This document shows positions 35,030-44,179 of a stretch of DNA of 64,000 nt, piece by piece. A program made the position numbers and the translations under genes. The stretch lies in contig JAJPIM010000043.1 of the NCBI GenBank assembly GCA_021324775.1, positions 62,001 to 126,000 on the forward strand. Direction: 5' to 3'. This stretch comes from Gemmatimonadota bacterium. Lineage in GTDB: Bacteria > Gemmatimonadota > Gemmatimonadetes > Gemmatimonadales > Gemmatimonadaceae. The notes below the pieces were generated by a model. It did not search any database. It was not told the DNA's origin and was given only the letters and a program-made list of their open reading frames with translations. Every line of letters starts with the position of its first letter. Position 1 is the first letter of the stretch.

Positions 35030-36079
35030 GTGAAGGAGTTCGAGTCGCTCGGACTGCGCATCCGGAATGATCGTCTGCTGGTGCTCGACCAGACGCTGCT
35101 TCCCGATCGTGAAGTGTGGCTGGACGGCGGCGATCCCGGCGCGATGGCCGAGCACATTCGGGAATTGCGCGTGCGAGGCGCGCCGCTGATCGGCGTCGCG
35201 GCGGTGATGAGTGTCGCGTGGTTCGCCGAGCACGGTGCCAGCGAGGGCGACGTTCGGGCGGCGGCGGCGCGCCTCCGTGCGGCACGGCCGACCGCCGTCA
35301 ACCTCATGGCGGCGATCGACCGCGTGCTCGATGCGGCAGCCTCGTTCTTCGATGCGGACGCGCTGGTCGCGGAAGCCGAGGCGATTGCCGCCGAGGATGT
35401 CGCGCTCTGCGAAGGGATGGCGGCGCACGGCGGGGCATTGCTCGAGGACGGAGATGGTGTGCTCACCCACTGCAACACCGGCGGCCTGGCGACCGTTGGC
35501 GTCGGGACCGCACTCGGTGTCGTCCGTCGCGCCGCGGAGAGCGGCAAGCGGCTTCATGTCTACGTGGATGAGACGCGGCCGTTGCTGCAGGGCGCGCGCC
35601 TCACGACGTGGGAGCTGGAGCGCTACGGCATCCCGTACACGCTGATCACGGACAGCATGGCGCCGATCCTGATGCGGGCCGGGCGCGTGCAGCGGGTGCT
35701 GGTCGGGGCCGACCGGATCGCGAGGAACGGCGACGTCGCCAACAAAGTGGGGACGTACGCCGTCGCGGTGGCTGCGCATCACCACGGCATCCCGTTCCAT
35801 CCTGTGGCGCCGTGGACCACCGTGGACCTCCGATGCGCGGACGGTGCCGCTATCCCGATCGAGGAGCGGCCCGCCGACGAAGTGCGCGGCGTGCGCGGGA
35901 GCTTCGGTGCCGTGCGATGGAGTCCCGGCGGGTCCGCCGTGTACAATCCCGCGTTCGACGTGACGCCCGCCGTGCTGGTGACGGCGCTCGTGCTGGATCG
36001 GGCTGTCCTGACATCGAGCGAGCTGCGCTCTGGTGGCCTCGGCCGCCTCGCGGTTGCGGCCCCCGTGCGCGCCAGTTAG
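35030..36079 (+). CDS. mtnA: methylthioribose-1-phosphate isomerase
   Basis: A 349-residue cytoplasmic enzyme of the methionine salvage pathway that converts methylthioribose-1-phosphate to methylthioribulose-1-phosphate. It has the eIF2B-like fold with RVRGAPLIGV, the catalytic cysteine Cys148 in THCNTGGLATVGVGTALG, the LYVDETRPLLQGARLT-like segment (YVDETRPLLQGARLT), and the catalytic Asp228 in GADRIARNGDVANKVGT. It starts at GTG 35030, 19 bases after the pentapeptide gene. No other salvage genes (mtnB, mtnC, mtnD) are in the window. Confidence 0.95.
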   Translation: MKEFESLGLRIRNDRLLVLDQTLLPDREVWLDGGDPGAMAEHIRELRVRGAPLIGVAAVMSVAWFAEHGASEGDVRAAAARLRAARPTAVNLMAAIDRVLDAAASFFDADALVAEAEAIAAEDVALCEGMAAHGGALLEDGDGVLTHCNTGGLATVGVGTALGVVRRAAESGKRLHVYVDETRPLLQGARLTTWELERYGIPYTLITDSMAPILMRAGRVQRVLVGADRIARNGDVANKVGTYAVAVAAHHHGIPFHPVAPWTTVDLRCADGAAIPIEERPADEVRGVRGSFGAVRWSPGGSAVYNPAFDVTPAVLVTALVLDRAVLTSSELRSGGLGRLAVAAPVRAS

Positions 36080-36128
36080 CGAGAGCGGCTCGCCGATTCC
36101 CGGGCCGGACGTTCCGGCCTGCCGCGGC

Positions 36129-36695
36129 TCACATGAGTGGCGGAGCCGGGGGCGACGGGGCAGGCGACTCCGGTTCGGTGGATGTGGGCGGCCTCGGCGT
36201 GTCGAGGCGCCGCTGCAGCGCGTGCAGATAGGCATCCATCGTGGTCGTGTAGCCGAGCACGAAGTGCGACAGAACGCGGTACAACAGATTGTAGATCTGG
36301 CCGCGTTCGATGATCGTGATTCGTGTACCGGAGGAGAGTGGCGCGAGGCCGATCGACCATTCGCCGCCGAAAGGGAGGCCGCGATCCGCGATGCGCGTGA
36401 CGAAGCGCGTGGGCGGGATGGATTCGACGGTCTCGTAGGCGATACTGTCGCTGCGCCGGATTTCACGCCACGAAGCGTGACCGTCGGCCAGCGGCAGCGA
36501 TTCGATGCGTTTGACGTCGGGGCGCCATTTCGGATATGAGGCCACGTTGGTGATCACCGCCCAGACCTGATCCGGCGGAACGGAGACGTCGGCCGTCCGG
36601 GTCGCCGTGTGATCGCGCGGGAGCATGAGACCGATGGCGATCACGAGGATGACGACAGCGGCCACCGCGAGGCCAAGGAAGGCGAGCCATCTCAT
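36129..36695 (-). CDS. membrane-anchored SRPBCC-fold protein
   Basis: A 188-residue protein with one N-terminal TM helix (LGLAVAAVVILVIAIGLML) and a START/SRPBCC lipid-binding-like domain: VSVPPDQVWAVITNVASYPKW, TIIERGQIYNLLYRVLSHF. The last 20 residues are a Pro-rich tail. The ATG overlaps the stop of the CHRD-like lipoprotein upstream (ATGA, 36692-36695), so the two are one operon. The polyketide-cyclase/START family binds hydrophobic ligands; the ligand is unknown. Confidence 0.8.
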   Translation of the reverse strand: MRWLAFLGLAVAAVVILVIAIGLMLPRDHTATRTADVSVPPDQVWAVITNVASYPKWRPDVKRIESLPLADGHASWREIRRSDSIAYETVESIPPTRFVTRIADRGLPFGGEWSIGLAPLSSGTRITIIERGQIYNLLYRVLSHFVLGYTTTMDAYLHALQRRLDTPRPPTSTEPESPAPSPPAPPLM

Positions 36696-37189
36696 TGGTT
36701 GGCGCTGCCTGTCTGGAGGTTTCCGCAGGCGATGGCGGGGGTGCTACGGCTGGGATGGACGTCGATATGATAGCCGGCCATGCCGGCATTGGTGATGGGG
36801 AAACTCCCGCTCGAGCTGCCCTGTCCCTGCGGGCCTGCGGTCAGCGGCAGATAGTCGCTCGGCGCGCCGGCGGTCTCCGAGCCGGCACAGGCGCCATGGC
36901 CGATGTGCCACACGTAGGTCTTGCCGGGTTCGAGGCCGGTCAGTTCGAGGATCATCGTGGCCGAGTTTCCACCCGGAGTCGGGGCGATGTCGGCGTGGCC
37001 GCGGACGGTGGCGTCGCCGGACGGAGTGATGGTGGCGCTCCAGCGGGCGGATACGGAAACGGGCGATGGAACGGAGGCAACGTCACCCGTGCTCGTCGTG
37101 GTCGCAGCGGTGTGGGTCGCGTGATGGGTGCAGGCGGTGGCGATCGCAGCGGCTGCAATGCACAGCGTGACGGAGCGAAGCGGCAGCAA
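36692..37189 (-). CDS. CHRD/SOD-like lipoprotein
   Basis: A 165-residue exported protein. The signal segment CIAAAAIATACTHHATH contains a lipobox-like ATAC. The body has ARWSATITPSGDATVRGHAD, SATMILELTGLEPGKTYVWH, and GYHIDVHPSRSTPAIACGNL, a pattern of CHRD and Cu/Zn-SOD-like beta-sandwich proteins, but metal-ligand His residues of true SODs are not clearly conserved. It is translated with the downstream SRPBCC protein. A purine-rich tract overlaps its start region and upstream region. Confidence 0.65.
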   Translation of the reverse strand: MLPLRSVTLCIAAAAIATACTHHATHTAATTTSTGDVASVPSPVSVSARWSATITPSGDATVRGHADIAPTPGGNSATMILELTGLEPGKTYVWHIGHGACAGSETAGAPSDYLPLTAGPQGQGSSSGSFPITNAGMAGYHIDVHPSRSTPAIACGNLQTGSANQ

Positions 37190-37255
37190 GAGAGAAAGGA
37201 GAGAGGAGAAGGACGGGAAAGAGAGAAAGCGAGAGGAGAAAGGAGAGAAAGAGAG
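37188..37255. repeat. 68-base purine (GA)-rich tract
   Basis: The + strand from 37188 to 37255 has only two pyrimidines (C at 37214 and 37230) in a mix of GAGA, GGAGA and AAAG units. It lies between the divergent CHRD lipoprotein and imuA. On the + strand it offers several AGGAG motifs; on the - strand it is a C/T tract immediately upstream of the lipoprotein start. Such mirror-like purine tracts can adopt triplex structures, but that is only a possibility here. Confidence 0.7.
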
Positions 37256-37461
37256 TTAGTACAACTGCTCGGCGGTCTCTTGCTTTCGGGGTTTGTTCGG
37301 GTTACTCTATTGATCCTGTCGCGAGGGCTGCCGCGACGCCTGGTATCCACTCTGGCCGGAGCGTTCCGCTGTCATCGACTGCTGCTCAGCTCCGCACCCT
37401 GCTCAGCCATCGATTTCCCGATGCGATCCCTGTTCCGCAGCATACGACGGAGCTGGTCGCG

Positions 37462-38058
37462 ATGGGAGTTCCAGGGCTGAGCCGGGCGTTTCCGGGAGGA
37501 GGGCTTCCTCGCGGGCGGCTGACGGCGTGGATGCCGCAGGGTGGGGCGATGGCCATTCTCCGCGCCACCTGTCACGCGCTGCTCGCGGCCGGTGAACGCT
37601 CGGCGTGGATCGATGGGAGCGGTACCACCGGTCCATTCTGGACCGAGGGGCCGCTCCTCGTGCGTCCGGCGGAGCGGATCAATGCATTGCGGTGGAGCGA
37701 GGGGCTCCTGCGTTGTGGCGGGTTTGCACTGGTCGTGCTCGCTGGAGTCGAGCCGCAAGGGACCGAGACGGTGCGTCTCTCGCGGGCATCGCACGAGGGT
37801 GGCAGCGCTTTCGTCGCGCTGACGACGAGCGCGACCATGGCCGCGCTTCGGGTGACCTCGCGAGTCCTGCCCAACAGTTATGAGTGGCATCGGGGGCCGT
37901 TCGCCGATCCGGCGGCTGTGCGGACTGCCGCCATCGATGTGCGCGTGCGTGCTCCTGGGTGGAACGAGGGAGCGCGTGTCGTACTGCCCGTCACGCCATA
38001 TGACCTTCGTCTGTCTCTGGATCCCGGCTTGGCCGACCGGCGCGGCGTCGAGCGCTGA
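37462..38058 (+). CDS. imuA: ImuA-like RecA-superfamily protein of the mutasome
   Basis: A 198-residue version beginning at the first ATG, with the ImuA/RecA-like core PGGGLPRGRLTAWMPQ and VVLAGVEPQGTETVRL. ImuA partners ImuB and DnaE2 in SOS-type error-prone repair. Conserved family sequence clearly extends upstream in the same frame (AQLRTLLSHRFPDAIPVPQ, before 37462) but no ATG, GTG or TTG is available back to the stop at 37168. A CTG at 37369, with GGAG seven bases upstream, would include it. The true start is probably that CTG or another non-standard codon. The gene overlaps imuB by 59 bases. Confidence 0.7.
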   Translation: MGVPGLSRAFPGGGLPRGRLTAWMPQGGAMAILRATCHALLAAGERSAWIDGSGTTGPFWTEGPLLVRPAERINALRWSEGLLRCGGFALVVLAGVEPQGTETVRLSRASHEGGSAFVALTTSATMAALRVTSRVLPNSYEWHRGPFADPAAVRTAAIDVRVRAPGWNEGARVVLPVTPYDLRLSLDPGLADRRGVER

Positions 38059-39454
38059 GGCGGTCTCCGGGCCGAGGCCGCCGGGCGGTGCGGATGCAGC
38101 GGATGCAGCGGGGGCGGAGGTGGGGAGAGGGGTGGAGGTCCCGCCATTGGACCACCTGACCGAAGCGCTCCTCCGCGTCTCTCCGCGTGTCGCCGCCAGC
38201 GGGCCGGGATTGCTCTGGGCCGATGCGCGCGGACTATCTGAGCGTCCGCTGGCTGCGGCGCTGTGCGCCATCGTCCGGGAGCAGGGGGCGGCCCGTGTGC
38301 AGGCCGGCATCGCGCGGACGGCGATCGCGGCCGAAGTCGCCGCGCGGAGCAGGAAACCGGTCGTGCAGCCAGTCGCGCAGCCGGTCATCGCCGGCAGTGA
38401 GGGGGAGGACGGCATCATCACCGTCATTCCCGCGGGGCACGACCGTGCGTTCCTCGCTCCCTATCCGCTGTCCGTGCTGTGCAGCGCGTTCACGCCCGGC
38501 CCGGGAGTACTCCCTTTACTGGCTGGCGTCGGTATCGAGACATGCGGCGCGCTCGCCGTGCTCGGCCAGGAGGAAGTGGAGGTCCGGTTCGCGGCAGACG
38601 GCATCCGTCTGTGGCGGCTCGCTCGCGGAGAGGACCGGCGGCGCCCATTCGGTGCACTGCCTCGGACGCGGCCGCGGGCCTCGTGCGCGTGGACGGACTA
38701 CGCACTGCGTGACATCGAGCGGCTTCTTTTCGTGATCAACCGGCTCGTCGGCCAGGTGTGTGAGACGCTCCGGTCGCGTGGAGAGGCGATGCGGGATCTC
38801 ACGCTGCGTTTTGCGCTCGCCAACCGGTCCGCGGCCGAACATCCATTCCGGGCCGCGCGTCCCACGGCGGATCCGTTGGCATGGCTGCGGCTCATCCGTG
38901 CGGCGCTCGGGCGCATCCATCTTCCCGATGCGGTCACCGGCATTGCCGTGCAAGCCGGCGTGATCGTCTCCGCTCATGATTATCAGGGTGACATCTTCGA
39001 TCGCGGCTTCGCGACGGCACGGGCTACGGAGCAGGCAGTCGCTCAGTTGCTCGACACGTGCGGGATGGAAGTCGTGGCTCTCAGCGCGACCAACCATCCG
39101 CTGCTCGAGCAGCGAGTGCGATGGCAGGTTCGGGAATCGGTGGTCCTGGAAGGCAATACCGCAGCCGGCGCATCGGCCGTCAGGCCCAGTCTCACGCTCC
39201 AACTGCTCCCCGATCCACGGCCCGTGGATGTCGTCACGGCGCCGCGGCGCGACCACGACGTGCCGGTGCGATACCGGGAGCCCGCCAAACCCGAAGCCGA
39301 CGTGCTCGTCGCGGCGGGACCCGACCGCGTCGCGGGCGGGACATGGGCCGTACCGTACGCCCGGGAGTACTTCCACTGCGTCACGGCTGACGGCCGCCTG
39401 ATACTTCTCTTCCGGGCAGGGGATGGGTGGTATCTCCACGGATGGTGGGATTGA
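38000..39454 (+). CDS. imuB: ImuB-like Y-family polymerase homologue
   Basis: A 484-residue protein that opens with the family signature FVCLWIPAWP and ends REYFHCVTADGRLILLFRAGDGWYLHGWW in the manner of ImuB C-termini. ImuB proteins are Y-family polymerase relatives that lost the catalytic carboxylates and act as hub proteins bridging ImuA, DnaE2 and the beta clamp. ATG 38000 was chosen because the signature begins at the second residue; longer in-frame forms overlap imuA. The stop is 3 bases before dnaE2. Confidence 0.85.
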   Translation: MTFVCLWIPAWPTGAASSAEAVSGPRPPGGADAADAAGAEVGRGVEVPPLDHLTEALLRVSPRVAASGPGLLWADARGLSERPLAAALCAIVREQGAARVQAGIARTAIAAEVAARSRKPVVQPVAQPVIAGSEGEDGIITVIPAGHDRAFLAPYPLSVLCSAFTPGPGVLPLLAGVGIETCGALAVLGQEEVEVRFAADGIRLWRLARGEDRRRPFGALPRTRPRASCAWTDYALRDIERLLFVINRLVGQVCETLRSRGEAMRDLTLRFALANRSAAEHPFRAARPTADPLAWLRLIRAALGRIHLPDAVTGIAVQAGVIVSAHDYQGDIFDRGFATARATEQAVAQLLDTCGMEVVALSATNHPLLEQRVRWQVRESVVLEGNTAAGASAVRPSLTLQLLPDPRPVDVVTAPRRDHDVPVRYREPAKPEADVLVAAGPDRVAGGTWAVPYAREYFHCVTADGRLILLFRAGDGWYLHGWWD

Positions 39455-39457
39455 CGG

Positions 39458-42400
39458 ATGTACGTGGAGCTGCGGGCGCATAGCGCATTTTCGTTCGGCG
39501 ATGGCAGCGCGACTCCCGAGGCGTTGGTCGCGGCGGCGGCATCCCTGGGATATCCGGCGATCGGCTTGACCGATGCGGCGGATTTTGGCGGGGTCGTGCG
39601 GTTCGCGCTGGCGGCGTGGGACGCCGGTATTACGCCGCTCATCGGATGCGAACTCATTGTGGATGGGCATCCGGCCGCGTTTCTCGCGCGTACGGCGGAA
39701 GGGTGCCGCAATCTCGCGGCTCTCATTACCCAGGCTCGTTCGGGATGCCTGCGCACGTGGCCACCTTCCACGACCGGGACGCCGGCCCGGTCGTTGGCCC
39801 GGACGCCGGCGCGTGCGGTGGAACGGCAGCCGGCTCGAGGGCGGCCTCACGTCCGGTGGCTGGATGTCGTGAGCCGGAGTGCAGGACTGCAGGCATTCAC
39901 GGGTTCCGCATCGGGGGCGCTTGCTACCTGCGTCCAGAAGGGCGACCTGCCGGCGGCGGCCCGGCATCTCGCGGAGTGGCGCGCCGTCTTCGGTGAGCAT
40001 CTCGCGGCCGAAGTGCAGCTCCATCATGCCGGGCGGAGCGAGTCGGCGCTGGCGGGCGCGCTCATCGAGCTTGCCGAGCGTGAAGGCGTTCCGTGGGTGG
40101 CCACCAACAATCCGCGCTATGTGAACGACGAAGGGCGGCTCGTGCACGACGTGCTGACCGCGCTCCGGGCCGGCGTCGATCTGGACACCGCTGCGACGCG
40201 CGGCCTTCTCCATCCCAACGACACGTGGCGGCTCCGCGGGCCGGACGAGGTGGCGGCGCTCTGGCGGGGGCGAGAGGAGGGGTTGGCAACCAGCGCCCGG
40301 ATCGCCGAGGACTGCGCGGCATTTGCGCTCGACTGGCTGCGTCCGCCCATGCCGACGTACCCGCTGCCCGAGCAGTTTCCCGACGACGACTCTCATCTCC
40401 GTGCGCAAGTGTACGAGGGCGCCGAGACGCGATGGGGCACCGTCACCGATGTCCAGGGGCGGCAGCTCGAACACGAGCTCGATGTCATCAGGCGGCTCGG
40501 GTTCGCGGGGTTTTTCCTCGTCATGTGGGATGCGGTGCGGTTCGCGGGATCGCAGGGCATCCTGGCACAGGGGCGCGGGAGTGCCGCCAACTCCGCCGTC
40601 GCGTACTGCCTGGGGATAACCGCGGTCGATCCGGTAGCGAATGGACTGATGTTCGAGCGGTTCCTCTCCGAGCGACGGATGGGAGGCGAGACGGAGGCAC
40701 CCGATATCGACATCGACATCGAGCACGATCGCCGCGAAGAAGTGCTCAACTACGTCTACGATCGCTACGATCGCACGCATTCGGCGATCACGGGGATGGT
40801 ACAGACCTACCGTGCGCCCAACGCGGTGCTCGATGCCATGCGGGCCTTTGGATATCCGGCAACGCAGGCGTTTCAGGTATCCAAGCGGGTGCATCGCTAC
40901 GACCCCGCGGAAGGTGCGGCCTGGATCGGTGCGGAACTCGGCCGGTGCGTGGGGCTCGACGTGGAGAGTGCCCGGGGGCTGGCGTTGCTGCGGGCGGTCG
41001 CTGCGTTCGAGGGAATGCCCCGCATGCGCGCGACCCATCCCGGCGGGTTCGTGCTGTCGGCCGGACCACTCGGGGACTACCTCCCGATCGAGCCCACGGC
41101 CATGGGGCGAACCGTCGTGCAGTTCGACAAGGATGATCTCGACCGGATCGGGGTGCCGAAGTTCGATTTTCTCGGGCTGGGAGCGCTGTCGCTCGTGCGG
41201 CGGGCGTTCGACATCATCGAGCAGCGGACCGGGCATCGTCCATCGATGTACCGGCTGCCGACGGACGATCCGGCGACGTACCATCTGATCGCACAGGGTG
41301 CCACTATCGGCACCTTCCAGATCGAGAGCCGCGCCCAGATCTCATCGATCGTGCACACGCGGCCCGAGCGGATGTACGACATCGTGGTACAGGTTGCGCT
41401 CATTCGGCCCGGGCCGATCCAGGCGCGCTTCGTCCATCCCTACACGCGCCGGCGCCGAGGCCAGGAGCCGGTGACGTACCTGCACCCGGCTCTCATTCCG
41501 ATTCTCGAGCGCACGCAGGGGATCCCCATCTTTCAGGAGCAGGCGATGGCGATTGCGCGCGACCTCGGCGGGTACACGGGCGCGCAGGCCGATGAGCTAC
41601 GCCGGACGATGGGCAACGTTCGCAAGCAGCCGCAGCTCCAGGCGGCGCTGGACCGGCTCCGGGAGCGCATGATCGGGCAGGGGATCGCGCCGGACGTCGC
41701 GGCGCAGATCGTCGATGATCTCAAGAGTTTCGCGAACTACGGCTTCCCGGAGTCGCACGCCTGGAGCTTTGCCCTCATCGCATACGCGACAGCGTACCTC
41801 AAGACGCATTGTCCGGCGGCGTTCTATGCCGGGCTGCTCAACTCCTGGCCGATGGGGTTCTATCCCGTCTCGACTCTCGTACACGATGCGCTCCGGCGGG
41901 GAGTCGAAGTGCGCGCGCCGTGCATGCGGGATGGCGATTGGGAGTGTACGGTCGAGGAGACGGAAGAGCGGGAGCGGCCGGCGCTGCGCATCGGATGGCG
42001 GCACGTGCGGGGCGTGGGAGAGGTGGTGATCGAGTCACTGCGCGCGGCCCACGAGCCGGTCCGGGGAGGACGGCCATTCACGTCGATCGCCGATGTCGTA
42101 ACGCGTGCGCGGCTGGACAGCCACACGGCCGGGGCACTCGCGCGCGCCGGCGCGTTCGAGGCATGGGAGCCGGACCGGCGGCGTGCGGGGTGGGAGGCCC
42201 TGCGAGTCGCGGGCGACCAGCTGCCGCTGGCTCCCGCGCGGACGGCTGGCACCGGTCATTTCGCTCCGCTCCCGATCGGCCGGGACGAGCGGATCGCGCT
42301 CGACTACGATGCACTCGGCCTGACGGTGGCCGGCCATCCCATGGAACGCTTTCGCACCCGGCTGCGTACTCTGGGAGCGATCGACAGCCAGGATTTGCTG

Positions 42401-42700
42401 GAGTGCCGCGGTGGCGAGCTGGTGCTTCTCGGAGGGCTCGTCACGGTGCGCCAGCGGCCAGAAAGCGCCAAAGGCACTGTCTTTCTCCTGCTCGAGGACG
42501 AATGGGGCGCCGCAAACATCGTGGTGTCCCGGGCGCTCGACGAGCAGTATCGCGAAGCAGTCCAGCATGCCACGTTCCTGCTCGTGTACGGCCGGATCGA
42601 ACGGGATGGTGCACAGATCAACATCGTCGGACAACGGTTCAGCCCCTTACACAATGGCGAGCCCGACTCCTTCGCGCACCGGTCACACGATTTTCGCTAA
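39458..42700 (+). CDS. dnaE2: error-prone DNA polymerase III alpha subunit
   Basis: A 1080-residue C-family polymerase. The N-terminal PHP domain starts YVELRAHSAFSFGDGSATPE. The palm domain contains GRGSAANSAVAYCLGIT and the acidic PDIDIDIEHDRREEVL motif. Then follow the fingers (RPGPIQARFVHPYTRRRRGQ) and the C-terminal OB domain (LLGGLVTVRQRPESAKGTVF). In the DnaE2 group the protein lacks the extended C-terminal tau-binding part of DnaE1, as here. It forms the SOS mutasome with ImuA and ImuB encoded directly upstream with 3 to -59 base spacing, so the three are one operon. I saw no confident LexA box. Confidence 0.95.
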   Translation: MYVELRAHSAFSFGDGSATPEALVAAAASLGYPAIGLTDAADFGGVVRFALAAWDAGITPLIGCELIVDGHPAAFLARTAEGCRNLAALITQARSGCLRTWPPSTTGTPARSLARTPARAVERQPARGRPHVRWLDVVSRSAGLQAFTGSASGALATCVQKGDLPAAARHLAEWRAVFGEHLAAEVQLHHAGRSESALAGALIELAEREGVPWVATNNPRYVNDEGRLVHDVLTALRAGVDLDTAATRGLLHPNDTWRLRGPDEVAALWRGREEGLATSARIAEDCAAFALDWLRPPMPTYPLPEQFPDDDSHLRAQVYEGAETRWGTVTDVQGRQLEHELDVIRRLGFAGFFLVMWDAVRFAGSQGILAQGRGSAANSAVAYCLGITAVDPVANGLMFERFLSERRMGGETEAPDIDIDIEHDRREEVLNYVYDRYDRTHSAITGMVQTYRAPNAVLDAMRAFGYPATQAFQVSKRVHRYDPAEGAAWIGAELGRCVGLDVESARGLALLRAVAAFEGMPRMRATHPGGFVLSAGPLGDYLPIEPTAMGRTVVQFDKDDLDRIGVPKFDFLGLGALSLVRRAFDIIEQRTGHRPSMYRLPTDDPATYHLIAQGATIGTFQIESRAQISSIVHTRPERMYDIVVQVALIRPGPIQARFVHPYTRRRRGQEPVTYLHPALIPILERTQGIPIFQEQAMAIARDLGGYTGAQADELRRTMGNVRKQPQLQAALDRLRERMIGQGIAPDVAAQIVDDLKSFANYGFPESHAWSFALIAYATAYLKTHCPAAFYAGLLNSWPMGFYPVSTLVHDALRRGVEVRAPCMRDGDWECTVEETEERERPALRIGWRHVRGVGEVVIESLRAAHEPVRGGRPFTSIADVVTRARLDSHTAGALARAGAFEAWEPDRRRAGWEALRVAGDQLPLAPARTAGTGHFAPLPIGRDERIALDYDALGLTVAGHPMERFRTRLRTLGAIDSQDLLECRGGELVLLGGLVTVRQRPESAKGTVFLLLEDEWGAANIVVSRALDEQYREAVQHATFLLVYGRIERDGAQINIVGQRFSPLHNGEPDSFAHRSHDFR

Positions 42701-42829
42701 CCGCCATCGGGACGCTCTCGTTGTAACCGTCCGTTACATCCGCTCGGATCGCTACTCGCCCAACATTGACACCCATTGGTCACTACCACACCGTAGAGCG
42801 CACCCATCTCTCAACCCCTGGAGCGCACC

Positions 42830-43462
42830 ATGCATTGCCGGATCACCTGCCTCATCACCGCCGGGTCGATCTGTGGTATGCTCGGTGGATGCGCCTCTAC
42901 TGGCACGCCCTCGCCGGACGACCACCAGCCGACCGATCGCATCGTCTTGACCGGGGGTTCCGCCGCCAATAGCAAGGGGGCTCCTGGTGGCGGCGGTATT
43001 GGCAACGACATCGGCCTCGTGGTCCACGCGACTGATTCCTACACCGGGATCAATACGCGCATCAATGGGCCAACGTCGAGCATCATGGACACGCTGTCAG
43101 GCGTCTATCAGGACCTTGGCATTCCCATCGGGACCCGGATGAGCACGACCGGGCAGATCGGCAACCGGGACTACAGAGTACCGGGACATAGCCTGAAAAA
43201 CATTCAGCTTTCGCGGTTCGTCGACTGCGGCCAGGCTCCGATGGCCGGCCGTCGCGCCGACGTCGATGAAATCAGGCTCAACGTGATCTCCACGATCACG
43301 CCTGGGCGGGACAGCGGATCGGTCGTCAACACCTACGTGGCCGCGTTCGCCCGGCCGCTCACGTCGAGCAGCGATCCGACCCAGTGCGCGAGTACCGGAG
43401 TGCTCGAGGGGCTGATCAATGGCCGCCTCGTCAAGGTGTTCGGGGGCGGCGCGGCTCACTGA
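42830..43462 (+). CDS. lipoprotein of unknown function, tandem paralogue A
   Basis: A 210-residue lipoprotein (lipobox MLGGCAS). It is clearly homologous to the protein at 43592-44179: shared segments are GIPIGTRMSTTGQIGNRDYR / GIPIATMVTTTGQVGNTNYR, LSRFVDCGQ / LSRILDCGQ and DSGSVVNTYVAAFARPL / DSGSVVNTYVSALARPF. It carries an extra Gly-rich stretch (SKGAPGGGGIGND) after the N-terminus. Two cysteines in the mature part could form a disulfide. No known domain is recognised. It ends in a fragment of the aroH 3' end on the opposite strand, evidence that the whole unit was duplicated. Confidence 0.75.
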   Translation: MHCRITCLITAGSICGMLGGCASTGTPSPDDHQPTDRIVLTGGSAANSKGAPGGGGIGNDIGLVVHATDSYTGINTRINGPTSSIMDTLSGVYQDLGIPIGTRMSTTGQIGNRDYRVPGHSLKNIQLSRFVDCGQAPMAGRRADVDEIRLNVISTITPGRDSGSVVNTYVAAFARPLTSSSDPTQCASTGVLEGLINGRLVKVFGGGAAH

Positions 43463-43550
43463 CGGGCGCCGCCACCGACAGATCGGGCCGTAGCGCCCCG
43501 ACGGTGCCGAGGAACACGTGATGTATCTCGGCGCGCGGGCGGGGTGATTC
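43458..43550 (-). pseudogene. orphan 3' fragment of a chorismate mutase gene
   Basis: Read on the minus strand, these 31 codons give ESPRPRAEI-HHVFLGTVGAL-RPDLSVAAPVS, matching the last 31 residues of AroH (44172-44573), which read ESPRPRAEI-QHVYLGAAEAL-RPDLSVAPPVS. Twenty-four of 31 are identical and most base changes are silent or conservative. The fragment has lost the remainder of the gene and its own stop (TAG has become GAG). It sits in the same position relative to lipoprotein A as the intact aroH does to lipoprotein B, marking a tandem duplication whose second aroH copy was deleted. Confidence 0.8.
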
Positions 43551-43591
43551 GGCGTAGCGTTTGCCCAGCCTCTCACCTCCTGGAGAGCGTC

Positions 43592-44179
43592 ATGCACCGG
43601 CTTCTGTCTTCCGTCTCCCGCGTGGTGACCGCGGGATTCTTCGGCGTGCTCACCGCGTGCGCTTCCACCAGCACGCCCACGCCGGACGAGCACAACCCGA
43701 CCGAGCGCATCGTCGGGACCGACCAGAGCGGCCGCATGATCCACACCACCGACTATTACTCAGGAACGGAAGCGCGCATCAACGCGCCGCCGTCCAGCGT
43801 CATGGCCGTGTTGTCGCAGGTGTATCCGGATCTCGGTATTCCGATAGCCACGATGGTCACCACGACCGGACAGGTCGGCAATACGAACTACAGGGTACCG
43901 GGCCACCGCCTGAAGACCATGCCACTCTCACGGATCCTCGACTGCGGCCAGGAGTCGGTATCTGGCACGCGCGCCGATGTCGATGAAATCACGCTCAATG
44001 TGATGTCCACGATCAAGCCGGTAGGCGACAGCGGATCGGTTGTCAACACCTACGTGAGCGCGCTCGCACGGCCGTTCGGAACGAGCAGCGACCCCGTCAC
44101 GTGTGCGAGCAGCGGAGCGCTCGAGAACATTATCAACGACCGCGTGGTGAAGGCCCTCGGAGGCAGCGCCGCTAACTGA
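43592..44179 (+). CDS. lipoprotein of unknown function, tandem paralogue B
   Basis: A 195-residue lipoprotein (lipobox VLTACAS) with GGAG upstream of the ATG at 43592. It is the close paralogue of the preceding lipoprotein but lacks the Gly-rich insertion. Conserved segments are listed under the first copy. Its 3' end overlaps the 3' end of aroH on the opposite strand by eight bases. Its family is unknown; the conserved Cys-x-x (DCGQ) and Cys near the C-terminus (PVTCASSG) suggest a disulfide-stabilised fold outside the membrane. Confidence 0.75.
   Translation: MHRLLSSVSRVVTAGFFGVLTACASTSTPTPDEHNPTERIVGTDQSGRMIHTTDYYSGTEARINAPPSSVMAVLSQVYPDLGIPIATMVTTTGQVGNTNYRVPGHRLKTMPLSRILDCGQESVSGTRADVDEITLNVMSTIKPVGDSGSVVNTYVSALARPFGTSSDPVTCASSGALENIINDRVVKALGGSAAN

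Noticed and set aside
37290..37330. Possible LexA box upstream of imuA (GTTC-containing stretch)
   Set aside because: I could not match a known LexA consensus with both half-sites, so SOS control is not claimed.
38516..41284. Minus-strand open frame of 922 codons opposite imuB/dnaE2
   Set aside because: Antisense shadow of a high-GC coding region: composition is His/Arg/Gly-rich with no domain, whereas the plus strand encodes clear ImuB and DnaE2.
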